Notes under the pieces: generated by a model
What the model was told of the DNA's origin: nothing
The model's input: only the letters and a program-made list of their open reading frames with translations
The model's database searches: none
Program-made: the position numbers and the translations under genes
Shown: positions 34,887-48,944 of the stretch, one piece after another
Numbering within the stretch: the first letter of the stretch is position 1
Layout: every line of letters begins with the position of its first letter
DNA from: Lottia gigantea
Lineage: Eukaryota; Mollusca; Gastropoda; Lottiidae
Assembly (NCBI RefSeq): GCF_000327385.1
Contig: NW_008709540.1
Location: 305,910-369,909 of the forward strand
DNA: 64,000 nt
Reading direction: 5' to 3'

Positions 34887-37800
34887 TTATAATTTAGAGA
34901 AATCCTCCATAGCAACATCAATATCCGGTTCCGGTTTTCTTTCTTCTCGTTTTGGCTTCACCTGAAACATAGATATTATATTTGTTTGTTTATTAATTTG
35001 TATTCAAGCCTGTCGTCTCAAAAGTTAAAATTGATACCATTTCATTGGTCATTACATCTTCACTATCTCATTAAGAATAAAATCAAATTTATTTCCTAAC
35101 TAATAATATGACCACAGCTAAGTTACATATGCGACCAGTGGAATTCTAACAATGGTGCTAGTGGAGATATACCTGTCCAAAAGCAAGCAGAACTGTGCTC
35201 GGAACAATGGCAGTTGTCTGTAGTTTGAATAAGATATTGAAAGTAAGTCCACAATTAATTTTCACGTATTGTATTCTATTGTACAGTCCCATCAGATAAT
35301 TAAAGATGCGTTCCTTATTTTTGATTAATTGGTGTTTCTAGTGAATTATCATGTATTCTTAATCATATCATTATGTTCTTCTTGCATATAATTAAGATTT
35401 TTAACCAATCATAAAATGTCCATGTATGTACAGTCTGGATAAACAAAAAAAGACTTTAGTTTATTTTCTTGATCGGTCACTCATTGGAATTCTGCTAGTA
35501 ATTTTGTTCTAATTTAGCTAATTATGAATTAATTGTGAACATGTGAGACGAACTGGAATTTTTCCGTGTCATTAGATCACCTCTATATAAGTATTAGCAT
35601 TTTCATTTATGGAAATAAGGGAACCCATCTTTAATGATAAAATATTAAAAAGAATTAATGAAAATCACCAATTTTGACAAATAAATTATACATTAAACAG
35701 AAATAAAAGAACAGATAGCAAAACCTTGGCTTTTAATCAATTTTATATGTTCAGCAAGATATTAAATAGCTTCTAAATTACATGTAAATTAAATGAAAAC
35801 AAATAAAATAGAAATTAATTCAAACGATAAAATAAATCTTCGTTTGTCTTTTATTTTAGTTTTATTTTCTTTCACAACAAATCCATGTTTTTATAAGATT
35901 TATCACCGAGAAACAGCAATAATTAAAGACAAAATCAATTTAGAAAGATTTAGAATATCTTTGATAGAATAAAATACGGTTCCTAGATATCACAAACACG
36001 AGATAATATTATGGAATAAGCTTTCTAGGTTGGTTGGTAGATGCCATCTGGGCTTTTTCACACTTTTATACCTCTTCACTATTTTAAAGTAGCGTCACAA
36101 GCAGCAGGAGGTGTTTGTGCGTGTGCGTGTGCGTGTGCGTGTGTGGGGGGTGGGGAGGGATTCTTGGCCTACACATTAAGAATAGGCTTCGATGCTTAAT
36201 CAAGAACTTTATTCGACCTACCTTCTGTGTAACTGGTTTCTGTTGAGATTTTTGACCATCTTGAGCTGTTTTTATAACTTTATGTCTAAAACTATCATAG
36301 CCTTTATCTAAATCTTCAGTTTGAGCTTTATTTATCTGGTTTAACTGAAAATAGAAAATGTATACAAGGAACTCATTGCCGGGTTATAACTGAAGCTTCT
36401 CTCTAATGGACACTGTAGATGTATTGATGTTGGCAGGGCGTGTAAACTGTGACTGCGTTTTTTAGCTAGGGTTCCCTCTCGGAGAGTTCCCTAGCTAGCA
36501 ATGTTTATGTGGTATTCTTTCTATTCTTCTCGTGTCTGGGCATACGCACAATATAGTCGCTGGATTATATCATATCTGCATACAATTGAGATAGACCTGG
36601 TATGTTTCACCCACTTTACTCTACGACTTGCCAAATTGTCCGGTCCGGACAAAACTACTCGTGTTAAAGAAATACTGAGAGTTCGATCTGATATGGTTGA
36701 ATTTTGTAATTGTAAAAAAGGATAAATGACAAAGCCAGCTGTGGAACTCGACAAGATAAAAAGATTTATTATGAAGTTACCAACTGACAGAATATCAATA
36801 TTATCATCAAACAGTACACAGATATCATTTATCAAACATGGAATACTGTGACAGGTTCAATCTTGGTAGGAGCATTATAGTTTAAGTGATACAGTCGTCT
36901 AAATATTTATAGATCAAATTCAGCTTTCACTTGACAAATATTCGAACAAACCCTTTACAATTTCTCAAGATTATGTACTTTGTTAGTAAAGAAGTGTGTT
37001 ATACCATATTATATATTCCCTTATGCTCTCCCTTCTAAATATCGTTCAAATTTTATGTTCATTAAAAGTTAAAACAATCTCTTTAATCGTTAAATATCAA
37101 AATACAGCCGTAAGATTGTCCATGAAATAAAGTACGATAACTTGTCGTCTACCAACAAACCAACAAAACCCAACAAGGTACAGTCTTCAGTGCGGAATTG
37201 TCGATACGACAGCATTTAAAAGAAATACAACGTGATATGACCCGTACCCCGTGCATCGCCTCTTCTATTTTCTACTGTATTGATACTACAGCACCGGACA
37301 CCATCTATCGTCCATTCGCACCTTAAGGGAACGTAATAATTCAAATAATAAAATAAGCAATACATCAGACCCAACGATTTTAGCAAAATAACAAAAATAA
37401 AAATCATTTGTCAATATTTCAATATTGGACAGTTCTGTTGTCAGTTATAGTAATAAAACTATTGAAGTGAAATGAAGTATTAACGCTTTAAATTGATGAG
37501 ATTATTCCAACCCATTCCCTCCATTCTTTACCTTAATTGATAGTAATTACTGAAATGGAACGAAACTTTATTTACGTTTCACTTACAACTACGGTTTATT
37601 TTACCTTCCGTCAACAAACAAAAAGATCGTATTGCTGTAATAACAATTAGAGCTCGTCTAAAAATACGGCGCTTTCTGGTAGATTACAATTTCTGAAAGT
37701 TTCTGTTTTTGTACCATTAAATACTATGGTAGGGCGATGAGAGAAACACATCGAAGCTTTGCATACATCATTAACCAGCGATTCTTTAACAATAACGTTA

Positions 37801-40800
37801 AGCTGTATCTATGTTTGTAATGCTTATGTTGCTGGAAAACCAAACAGAAAGCATAAGAACAGTCTCTGATTCACTAGTCAGGCTAGAATCAGGGAGGTGT
37901 GTTGCCTTTAACTACAAGGTATACCACTGTTAGTATTGATAATTCTATAATATATGAATAAATCTGGATTATCAAATTCTTAAAGGTCACAGAGTAAAGA
38001 ACAGTACAGCACCTTCGTAAGGGTGGGGTCCGTGGTGGCTGGGCCCCAGCAAGTGAGACTTAAGCCCCAGTAAAAACTTCTTCAGTTCAGCATAGATTTA
38101 TTTACAGTGTCTTTGTACAAAATCAAAAAGATATAGATTTTGATATTATCTTGGCACCTCAAAAATGTCAGAAATGAGTTCTCTGGGCCTTTAATTCTTC
38201 GAAATTTCTAAATCTGAGCCCCAGCACCAATTCATTCCTGGTGACTGGGCTGAAGGCTCGAATTTTCAAGTTTAACCATTATAGTTGATTAATAGGCAAC
38301 TGGTAATTCCTTAGTGACGTCATTTAAATATCACAGCGACATTGTGTCAATATTCTATTTAAAACAGTGTTCTTGAAGCCAATGAGAAAGTAAATTTGAT
38401 TTAAGTTAAGAAAGTGTTCTTGAAGATAAGGAAACGGTAAATCTGTAATTGTGTTTGTCTCAAGTCATTATCCCCCATTAGTCGCTCTTAAAATATATCG
38501 TTTATTATCGTCTATTTTTACTCACATTATCTTTTTACAGCCATAATCTATTTACAGATAATCACATTGAACATGGACTCAGATCAGGTTTTTTCAATCG
38601 GTTTCGTGCTAAATTACAAGCATTTTTATAGGACGGTGATGATGGTGATAACTAACGCCCTCGTGTATAAACCATTTGAATAGGTGTTCTTGTTGTTTGT
38701 TGTGTGTTTGCTAGTTTTTAGTCAATGACAATCGAATGTCAATTTAAACAGTTTCAATAGTTAGAAAGATCCATTTCAAGAAGAACATGTAATTGTTTTA
38801 TTCTTTTATAATATTATAATCCGTACTATGCTATCAACACAACCTATTATATATCATGATATCCAACTGTATCATACAGTAATATTATACTATCTCCCTC
38901 TATCTTATCTCATCCCTATATTATACCATCTTACTAATGCACATCTCAACTATTCCTTCCTATTCTATCCTAATATCTTATAGCACCTTATATACCTACA
39001 CTATCATCATATCTTATTCCATCACAACCTCCCCATACCCTCTACTCCATTTCATACCCCCCCCCCCCCTCCACATTATCCCATCCCTAAACACATCCCA
39101 AATCTAGTCCTCATACCTCATTGCATCCCCAAGTTTAATGACTAAAGCTTCTTCCTATTATCCCAACCCATCCGTTCGAAACCAATTCCTTTCCCCTACT
39201 TCACCCTACCTAATCATTCTCCATAATATTCCAACCCCATGTTTAATACCATTATGGCTGAAGCTTGACTTGCCTTCAATTCCCACGACCTATCAGTCAA
39301 TAAAATGAAATATGCATCATGTTTTATGCAAGAGATGAGGTAATAATAAAAATAGCAGAGAAGGAAATCTCGAGAGAGGAATCAGACCACTACTTGTTTC
39401 TATTCAATCTCTTGATTTATCACCAACATGATACCCACTATTCTTTCCGTATATTCAAGGACGTGCTTCCAATTAATTGATATGATATTAAAGTCAAGTA
39501 GGGGTAATGCTTTGTAGTGGGTAATGCTTAGCAGTGGGTAATAAGGGAAATATTTTAATGACATCGAGTACAATCACTGGTTTCCAAATAACACACTGGC
39601 TATTTGCACCGTCACCGTTTTTTCTTTTTTGTTTTTTTTAAGTGTGAAGCTATTTTGATTGTCAAGAATGATATTAAGTGACTATGTTAGGGTTAGGTAG
39701 GGATGGCCATATGTTTTTAATGCCCATTTAGCCACGGCCTTCCAATAAACGAAGAGAATGTAACTCGTTAAGGTAACAATATGTGGGGTTCGGAGTTTCA
39801 TTACATTATACGCGAGTGTTTTATACCAGAAGGAATTCCGTTTTCAAAGATTTCTGAAAGCAGTCTGAATATTTATGGTTATTTATGACAGAGGACACAT
39901 TGGAAAGATGTTACACTTCCGGTTTCGACTATGTCTAGCCTACAGGTTCAACGCATTTGAATTCCCTGTGTCAGTGGTAAAGAACTCAGGAAGATGCCAT
40001 TGCAGATCAGGGGGGACGAGGCGCTTTGTAGTGTAGCATGAAATTTTCTGACAATTATAATTTAAGTCGTTCAATTCGGTCAGGCTATATTATCCGACAT
40101 GAAAAAAACTGCAGGGAAAATCTAAGAAAATCACGAATTAGTAAGGATTTATAGAGGAAGGGTGGTAACAGTTAAAAAATTCACGAATTAGTAAGGATTT
40201 ATAGAGGAAGGGTGGTAACAGTTAAAAAATTCACGAATTAGTAAGGATTTATAGGGGAGATATGGGTAATGCAATTGATCAAGGATTATGAAAGGGGTAA
40301 TATAAAGAAAAGGTTGAAAAAAAAAGGTTCAGATGTTTACTAGAACATCTTCCTTTATTACCTGCTGGGAAGTGATTAGAATTTCAGGGCAATCCACACG
40401 TCTTACCGTGTTAAACACGAGATTATTGCTCTGATTCAATACATCAGGGTGATCAAATATTACCCGCTATTTTATGATCTAATAAAGAAATACACATAGA
40501 AGATCTGAAACGAGCTGTACTCAGTCCCTGGCTTATACCAATATTAATATTCTCTTACAACACATGACTCTAGCTCTATAAAATACATAAACCAAGAGGG
40601 GGATTAATGACAGTAGAGGTTTTGGTGTCATATTTATGACTGACTGGGAATACTGGTAATAGAAGATTACAAATAGAACGAGATAAATTGGAATTTTATG
40701 TCTAAATTGTTCCTGATCTTGGATATGAAATATAACTTGATGTCTGTTGGAAAGATAATAATAATAATAATAATCACTTAATTAGGGTAAGAAATAAGAC

Positions 40801-41226
40801 CCAAAACCATTCTTGCATTTCACCAAACTTATATACATACAAACAAAATTATTTGTGGAAACATATTTTGCTGTAAAATTGATGTTTTACGTCGTACAAA
40901 AATATAACAATATAACGTCCTGATCACTGGTAGGGTTGCAAGCACCTGTTTATATCTAAAAGGGATTGTTGAGGTTCATGTACGTAATCATACTTGGGGG
41001 TTGGGAAGTTTAGTATTTCCCTTTAACTGTCTTATTATTGGGTGATCTCTTAGGTCTTAGTAAGTGGAGGGTTTCTTGTGCAAACATTCTATCGGAAGTG
41101 ACGAAAAATAATTACCCTTTTTAAATTTTTAGCCACTGGTTTGGCCTTCAGTTTCTTTATTCTACTAACTTTAGTTTTATCTCCTGTATTGTTGTTGTTC
41201 TTCTTTCCTTTCTTGTTCTTACCCAT
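34887..41226 (-). CDS. RBIS: Ribosomal biogenesis factor RBIS (C8orf59) orthologue, complete, three coding exons
   Basis: The coding exons are 41226-41116, 36344-36222 and 34961-34887 (stop TAA), joined in phase 0 to give 102 residues against about 100 in vertebrates. Recognition rests on the basic N-terminus MGKNKKGKK, the block LKAKPVAKNLKRLNQINKA (vertebrate form has KAKPVTTNLKKIN), the helix GYDSFRHKVI and the acidic end DIDVAMEDFSKL. The protein is a small nuclear/nucleolar factor for large-subunit maturation. An acceptor (ATATTTTAG) directly before the start codon at 41229-41230 suggests a separate 5' UTR exon upstream, not located. The introns are long (about 4.8 and 1.3 kb) for such a short coding sequence and hold AT-rich filler. 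No frame breaks are seen. Confidence 0.88.
36117..36147. repeat. (GT)n-like microsatellite
   Basis: GTGCGTGTGCGTGTGCGTGT tract inside RBIS intron 2. Confidence 0.85.
38830..39290. repeat. Pyrimidine-rich low-complexity tract
   Basis: Strand-asymmetric C/T/A-rich stretch with recurring TATCTTAT, ATCCCTA and CCTATT words and a poly-C run at about 39058-39069. There is no clean period. Confidence 0.6.
40123..40258. repeat. 50-bp tandem repeat, about 2.6 units
   Basis: Units contain TCACGAATTAGTAAGGATTT and GAGGAAGGGTGGTAACAG and are nearly identical. Confidence 0.9.
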
Positions 41227-41230
41227 CTCT

Positions 41231-42984
41231 AAAATATACATATATACACCCATTTAATACAGCAACAAGGCAGAGTGATGAACGTGTCTAAGAACTATGA
41301 TTTACGGCCATGGTTCCAAACTTGCAAAAGCAAACACCAATGGGAACCACATACAAAAAGTCAAAATGGTAAAAAAGAAGCTGTGACGAACACTTAAAAC
41401 CGTTTGCTATTGAACCGGTAGTGGTGAATAAAAACTAAACCCATGAAGAGCAATCAAGCAAGAATTAGAAGCATTTTATTTTACAGTTTTACAATTTTAC
41501 ATCTTAATAATGGCGATATAAGACGATCAAATTATTTACATTGAAAATAAACACTTTATAGTGTGAGCATTATCACTATTCAGTTTTCAACTAAACAAAT
41601 TATAAAGCTATCAATTCATTCAAGTGGTCCCTATGTTAATCTCTATCAAATACACATGGTTGAGATTATTGAATATTTCAACTACCGGTACCCCTAAATA
41701 GGCTATATGTTGGAGTAGTCTGTTGGGGTCTTTCGTTTTGTGGGTTTTTACAGCAGGTTGTCACCATCGCCAACAAAACCCACAAAACTAACATTTAGAT
41801 CTGTATTTTAACCAGTTTGATTCATGAATTGATTTACAGAGACTGAATACTTGCTTTCAATAACTACTATTATTGGCGACGAACTGAACAAATAATATTC
41901 TTTTAACTCAATTCTTCAATTGGAATATAATGAAGGTATCTTTGACAGGCTAGGGGCTTCACTTTGAAAAGTACTAGAGATAAAGTCTTTAAATAGCATT
42001 TAGTAATTGTGAGTACGAAATATATACAGCTTTATGGAACAACAATCACTGGTTAAAGTTTATGCAACGTTTCGACGTGTTTCCCCCCGTTGTCCTCAGG
42101 CACATAATGATATGGCAAGTACTATAGATAGTTGCAACTGAGTTTCATCTGCTGATTAAACAAATATCTCGACGAAAATATCCCTTTATTCTTTATCCCG
42201 TTTTCCAGTCAAGTGTCTAGAGTGTAAAACTGGATTACCACCGGTTGAATTATTCATATTCATATTCCAACGAGATTTAGTTATTCATTTTTAACCGTAG
42301 TCCTTTTCAGTCAAGTGGTCAGCGTGTTAAACAGGGATTAATCATGGTTGAATGGGGATTTGAATAATAAAAGTGACCTTATATACACGAGTTAATTTGC
42401 CTTTAATTTGGGCTATCTGTAGTCAAGTGGTCCGTGAGATAGTGTTATTGTTATAATGGTTAGAATTGAGTAAATGAATGAATGAAGTGAATGGAGTTTT
42501 CCGTCCTACTTTTCTGCACAATAGTTAGAATTGAATATGAATAATAAAATACATAGGACTTAACGAGGTTCAAAAAGGTTTTCTGGTCTGTGAATGTGCT
42601 CACTTATTGCTTCTACATGTATTTGCATGCCTTACATCTGCGGTTCCTGAAATTCTTTTACCACATACAAAATTGCAAAGGGTTTTGCATTGAATTTACA
42701 AAGTATGGTCAGTCTTTCTGGAATTGAACAAACCACAGAAGTCGGATTGGAGATTGGAATGGTGTAATAAGAAGCTTCAAATACAACGACTAAAATATCT
42801 TTGACTATCCTTAATCTAAATTCTCCTCTCCTCTCAATCAGTTGAAAGAGTTCAGCTAATCAAATGGTTGAAAAAAGTTCTTTATTCATACATTATCAAG
42901 TATTGGCGAATTTTGACATGTTTTACTCTAACAATAGAGGCCATTATCTATTTACACAATATCAAATAATCTTTCATTTACAAT
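41231..42984. other. Region upstream of RBIS coding exon 1; no second gene recognised
   Basis: It holds a short inverted pair (TTTTGTGGGTTTTT at about 41734-41750 and AACAAAACCCACAAAAC at about 41774-41790) and GCAACGTTTCGACGTG at about 42065, a motif shared with the 69-bp satellite unit. A SINE-A tail in minus orientation is at about 42478-42540. The RBIS 5' UTR exon and promoter may lie in this stretch or farther up. Confidence 0.35.
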
Positions 42985-43345
42985 CTACAATGACCAGCTG
43001 ACCATAGCGAGATGACCATCCTATAACAGGGTTAAACTGGCATTGCGAAACGACAAATTTTATATTGATAGTAATAATAATAGCTTGTCAGGCAAGGTAA
43101 CATACACCGACTTGACCTGCTGACCATAGCGATTTGACCATCCAACTTTAACAGGATTGGACTGTCAGGCAAGTAACATACGCCGACTTGACCTGCTGAC
43201 CATAGCGATGTGACCATCCAACTTTAACAGGGTGAAACTGTCGGGCAAGGTAACATACGCCGACTTGACTAGCTGACCATAGCGATGTGACCATCCAACT
43301 TTAACAGGATTGGACTGTCAGGCAAGGTAACATACGCCGATTGGC
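42985..43345. repeat. 76/77-bp minisatellite, about four units
   Basis: Units contain CTGACCATAGCGATGTGACC, ATCCAACTTTAACAGG and AACATACGCCGACTTGAC. The first unit is interrupted by an (AAT)-rich insertion of about 50 bp. Confidence 0.9.
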
Positions 43346-43424
43346 CATATTGTGTCACATAAACCCATACAGTATAGTTTTACATCAACAAAAGTAATTT
43401 TCTCCCATTAACAAAAATATTTCG

Positions 43425-43725
43425 ATGATTGTGTTTTACATTGTCATCATCTGTTTATATAGTATACTACTCCTGGGTTTTATTGTAAACAACGTTTCGA
43501 CAATTTACATTGTCATCATCAGTTTATATAGTATACTACTCCTGGGTTTTATTGTACACAACGTTTCAACAATTTAGATTGTCATCATCAGTTTATATAG
43601 TATACTACCCCTGGGTTTTATAGTACACAACGTTTGAACAATTTACATTGTCATCATCAGTTTGTATAGTATACTACTCCTGGGTTTTATTGTACACAAC
43701 GTTTCTACAACTTACACTGTTCCCC
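43425..43725. repeat. 69-bp satellite array 3 (about 4.5 units, inverted orientation)
   Basis: Reverse complement of the unit at 6487-7075 (ACAACGTTTC, CATTGTCATCATCAG, TATAGTATACTACTCC). The last units are diverged. Confidence 0.93.
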
Positions 43726-45945
43726 ATATATTGTGTGCTTCTTAATGTATATTGGCTACATCAGTTAATATGCTCCTTTAATTCTAGACAACATTTTACA
43801 ATTTACATTGTCACCGTTTGTCATATATGGTATTACTACTTTATTCCAATTCCTTTGCCATGGCTAGTGCTTCCGGGAGTCGGCCCAGTGTCCTCTGTTA
43901 ATCAATATCACTTAAAAGTCCTACAGAATAACAATGAAAGTGAGATAACAACTGAATATATCAATAAAGACTGAGAAATATATTAACAATATTATTAACA
44001 AATGTCAAGTCTGGTGTCAACTGTAATAAATAGATTAACAAAACCACTCGACTAATCTCTTTCATTATCACTATATTAAACAAGATTTTATAACTCCCAC
44101 CAGTTAACCTTTAAATATCTAGACATTGAGATGAGAGACTTATAACATTTACATTGAAATAAAAAGAAGATATAAGAACCTAAATCATATTGTTATTCAG
44201 AGTATAATCACGTTTGCGATCTTTCGACAACTGATCTTCTTCTGCCCCTACTAAAGTACATACAGTATATTACTAATGCAAACAATTTCAAGACAATACA
44301 TAAGTCAACAAGTATGCAAAATTTCATTACAAAATGTCATTAAAACAAATTTTTATCAGCATTTAAATACCAGTTTACCCTATTTCCTACTCTGAAAAAA
44401 GGCTATTTGACCAGTACTGTGAATATAACAACAAACAGGGATCTGGACAGGGTTAATTTTGTTGAAACGTAGGTGATTCATTTAAAAAGAAGTGGGTTCT
44501 ATCAAAATTGGAAGTTAACATCCTTTTAATGTTGCGTCCAGGTTGGGCCAATAAAACAGATGAGTGATACAGCATCTATGGACATTAGATGAAGAGTGCA
44601 TGATAAAAAGTAAGACGTTAATCTCCATTCATTTCATTTCCACGGTAGTTACTGATTCGAACTGGAGATTTACGTACTAAATTAGTGCAATTAATAGACG
44701 ATATAGATTTTGAAATGACGTGTTTTGATTTTATTTAGATTTCAATATTAGATTTACAATCTTTCAATCACGTGCAATTTCTTCTGACATTATCAACAGA
44801 TTTACTCGAAATCACATTTTTCGATTTTAACTAGATCTATGATCAATAATCTACAATTTACAATCTCTTGATGTTTCTTCTGAATGCATTAAGTAGTTTA
44901 TTAATTAATGAAATCTGGCAGCTGTCGGTGTGTGACGTGGATGTGACAAAATGAATACGGCCGTCACGTACATCACACCGGGGCACTAGAGAGTGATTAT
45001 ACTCGAGAGGTTACGACCCCACCAATATCAATAACCTACACTAGGTGAGAGCAGTAGTCTAATGAATAATAATAAACCACATGCTATTTATTTACCTTTA
45101 TAAATTCAGCTATTAACAATCACAACACTCAGAACTATTCATAATAAAACTAGGTTTGAATTAGATTATTTTCTCAATACTAAGAGCCGAAGTGGCCGTA
45201 TCCTTACTTCATTGAACATTATTCTCACGTTTCTTAATGATCATCGACAATCATAGTCTAACTTTTCACATTCCAAATAATACATAATAAAACCAAACTG
45301 ACTATAACTAAATCTTTTCTCCCAGTATAAAACAATATATGATTGCGTTTTTGTTGAATATTTTTTCGTTAATTTTGGCTTTTTCTGTAATGACAACAGA
45401 AGGAATAGTTTCTTTAACACGGTCTCATTGTCAAAATACGTTCATCATTAACTCTAGTTCTAAATCTTCCTTACGACTGTGATAAAAGTATATTCAAAAC
45501 AGTGGCGGAATCAGGTTTACGTCCGGAGGGGGGATATGTGAGGTTGCCCGAAATTCTAACCTTGTTATGAGATTTTTGTGCCCGAAAAACATGTCTTGGG
45601 GGGGGGGGGGTGTCCGGGTGACCCCTCTGATTCGAAATATACCCTGCACAATGGCAAGCGTAGCAAATTCAACTAACCTGTTGAATTACTTAAATAATCC
45701 GTTTTCTGTCCATTTAGCATAAATTAGTAATTGTAGTCAGAATAATCAACAGAGAACATGAGGATTAAAATTCCAGACATCATTGGAAACTTAAAAACTT
45801 AAATGTTAAAAAGACAATAGAATCACCGTAACGAGAAGTATTATCATGTCTGAAGCCTTCATTAAACTTGTCATAATGGAGTTGTTGACATTTTTCATCA
45901 AACAAAGAAAAATACTGAGGGTGGCTGGAACAAATATAATGACAT
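43726..45945. other. Intergenic; minor repeat fragments only
   Basis: A SINE-A-like tail lies at about 44605-44645 (AAGACGTTAATCTCCATTCA). A GC-rich stretch with CACGTC/GACGTG words in inverted arrangement lies at about 44930-45000. A candidate DNA-element remnant with inverted ends (GAATCAGGTTTACGTCCGG; CCCCTCTGATTCG) and a poly-G run lies at about 45505-45640. No gene is supported. Confidence 0.35.
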
Positions 45946-46575
45946 CAAATACAAAACAATCTCCTTTGACTGACAAAGAAATACAAAACAATCTCATTTG
46001 ACTGACATCAAATACAAAACAATCACCTTTGACTGACAAAGAAATACAAAACAATCACCTTTGACTGACAACAAATACAAAACAATCACCTTTGACTGAC
46101 ATCAAATACGAAACAATCTCCTTTGACTGACAAAGAAATACAAAACAATCTCATTTGACTGACAAAGAAATACAAAACAATCTCATTTGACTAACATCAA
46201 ATACAAAACAATCTCCTTTGACTGACATCAAATACAAAACAATCTCATTTGACTGACATCAAATACAAAACAATCTCCTTTGACTGACAAAGAAATACAA
46301 AACAATCTCCTTTGACTGACAAAGAAATACAAAACAATCTCATTTGACTAACATCAAATACAAAACAATCTCCTTTGACTGACAAAGAAATACAAAACAA
46401 TCTCCTTTGACTGACATCAAATACAAAACAATCTCATTTGACTGACAAAGAAATACAAAACAATCACCTTTGACTGACAAAGAAATACAAAACAATCTCC
46501 TTTGACTGACAAAGAAATACAAAACAATCTCCTTTGATTGACAAAGAAATACAAAACAATCTCCATAATTCGACA
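45945..46575. repeat. 31/32-bp minisatellite, about 20 units
   Basis: Units are AAATACAAAACAATCTCCTT plus TGACTGACAAAG (32 bp) or TGACTGACATC (31 bp). The two length variants and the TCTCC/TCACC/TCTCA substitutions are mixed along the array. Minus-strand frames through it (SVKGDCFVF) are shadows. Confidence 0.95.
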
Positions 46576-47869
46576 AATTTATGTGATCCCAATGTATGTC
46601 GGATTAAACAAGGTTTACTGTATCGACATATTTTAAATACCACCAGAGCACAACCGTTATCAAATAGCAGGTGGTTTTAAAACAGACAAAAATATCGAAA
46701 AAAAAATAAATATGTCATTTTATACAAAAAATCTGGCATACCTATCATAAAATAAATCTTTTATAATATTATAATAGATCTTAAACAAAACGATATAAAA
46801 ATTCAAAGACATGCATGTGGAGAAACATAAAACACGAGAGTAGATTTTTATACTGGTGAAATTCTTAACCTCTGACCCCCAGTCAACCTGTATTTTAATT
46901 TGACAGTAAGTGAATAAACTCAACACGGCGTGCATAGGGTTAAAGAGGGCCTGAAAGATTTCGAGTTATGAAAAACTTCTGCGAATTTAAACCTGATTTT
47001 AATAAATAAACTCAGGGTTAGAGAGGGCTTGAAAATTCTGTATTTCGACATTAAATACTATCCAGAAATAGATAATAAATTTTAATTTAATTTGATATCT
47101 AGACCAGAATTACGAAAAAAAAACTAACAAATATTGAGCATATCTTATAAATACATGGGTACATTAAAACTCCATTCGATAACAACTATCTATGAAAGGT
47201 GCTATTATACATGATGATAAGAGTTTTAGAAAACATCTGAACAAAATTGAACTGGCATAAGCAAAAACTACCACCCAAGTTTACACAATTAGGCTGTAGT
47301 AACGCTGCAAAGGCGGATCAAAATTTCGGATCGTTATTCTTGAGGTATTGGTCCTTTGCATGGAGCATGCACTCCTTGTCTTAATAAAGCAGTAAGCCTA
47401 CTGTATAAGAAGTTGCTCTACGACATTTTCATCTAAACACAATACAGTTTTATAAGTTTGTATGTATATATTGTGTTACATTTGAAAATACGTTATTAAT
47501 TAGCCTCGTATAGAAACTCAACTTTAATCTTGACACGTTAAACCTAATAATCTTTATAAACTTTAGATATTGACAGATAGTTTTTATTGTGTATTTAGTT
47601 TAATGCCCTCATTAAAAAAGATTACCATCTCGGGTATCGGGTAAGTAAGATTGCATGATAAAATGCACAAAGATATTAGATACTAGCTTTGATGTTCTAT
47701 AAGATCTAGATAGAATGATCCGCAAAAACGCTATCAACTCATTTTTCAATTTTATTCTCCATTTTCTTTAAACATTGGCTTATAAAGATTTAAAAAGTGT
47801 TTCAAAATAGCCATTTAGTTTAAGGCTAGTCATTTAGGCTATATTTTCCCGAATTTTCTACGCGAAGCA
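46576..47869. other. Intergenic, nothing recognised
   Basis: AT-rich sequence without splice-bounded coding signal. An AGGGTTA(A/G)AGAGGGC(C/T)TGAAA motif occurs twice, near 46935 and 47012. Confidence 0.45.
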
Positions 47870-48480
47870 GATCATGCTTACTCCTCTAGAAACACCGGAT
47901 GGTACTTCCCGTTGGAGGAGTCCACTACTATAATAATTTTACTCTTGATTTTGCCATGTTTTGGACGAGATTTTGATTAACGAAATTTTCTTGCTTGAAA
48001 TTTTTATTACATTCGCTATTGGCGTTCTATGATGATTTTATGATTTCGTATTTTCATATTAAAAATACTCAATACATTCAATATAATGTTATCATTTTGA
48101 TATTTTATTCCGGGTGTATTTCTCTAAATTCATTGTCGTCTAAATAGTTGAAAAGACAGATTCGCCATTTTGGCATTTGGGTCTTGAATATAAGTAAATA
48201 GTCCTCAGAAGTATACGAAAATCATATAATTCCTTTCAAAATACTTCAAACTAGGAATTTGACTCCCTATTTCTATATACATTCATCTATATATGTATGT
48301 CTTTTCTATAAAAGACGACTCGTCTTTTTAACTTTCAAACTCTGGACATACATGGATTTGAAGTCTAAAATTTCGATGGTGAGCTGTGAATACTATAACG
48401 GATCAGCTTAGCTACAGGATATTCCGTTTCTGAGACTAAGGTACGTTTGGTCAAACGGATTGCGAATCTGTCTCTTTAAC
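47870..48480. repeat. Families Y and X interspersed repeats side by side
   Basis: 47870-48030 matches family Y (GTTTTGGACGAGATTTTGAT, TAACGAAATTTTCTTGCTTG), also at 18050 and 50410. 48150-48480 matches family X in the orientation opposite to 29369-29640 (AAAGACGACTCGTCTTTTTA, GACAGATTCGCC). Their adjacency suggests they could be parts of one longer element. Confidence 0.6.
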
Positions 48481-48944
48481 AGCTGATTGGAGAAAGGCTT
48501 CTGAAAGAAAATCAAACATCTCATTTCAATTCTGAATAGTATTATTGATAATTGATATCGAGCTCCATCAGGTTGTATAGCAAATATATGTCAAGTGTCA
48601 TTCTAATATGTCATAATTTCGTAATAATTTTGGTGCTGATGCCCATACTAGGTCGGATGGTATCGTTAAAAAGTGCAGAGCGTTGGCATCGATATCACTC
48701 GAAAAACAAGCCATGAATCAGAACTAATGTTTAATATTTCTTTTAAAATATTTCGAGAATTTAAATTGATGTTGGTTTTATTACACCAATTAAAGAAACA
48801 TAAACCTTAGCAAACAGAAAGAAATATATGTCTGATTCTGATAGATCTCAACAGGAGGTCCTAATGGCATGGAGTTTTTTTAGTTTTTTTTTTTTTGGCA
48901 TATATCATTAAATAACGGAACCTGATTTTACGGTACATTACTCT

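Larger units (their letters stand above)
36345..41115. other. RBIS intron 1
   Basis: No internal gene is supported. Contents: a hairpin around 36463-36497 (AGCTAGGG / CCCTAGCT), a 17-bp palindrome TTGTCCGGTCCGGACAA near 36635, a pyrimidine-rich low-complexity tract at about 38830-39290, a 50-bp duplication at 40123-40258 and a short (ATA)n at about 40758-40772. Confidence 0.6.

Noticed and set aside
36501-36835. Overlapping open frames on both strands
   Set aside because: No splice signals or recognisable domains; they arise around a short palindrome in RBIS intron 1.
43648-43974. Plus-strand frame of 108 codons ending NNNESEITTEYINKD
   Set aside because: The first half is satellite-derived. 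The end follows an acceptor-like TCCTACAG, but no partner exon was seen.
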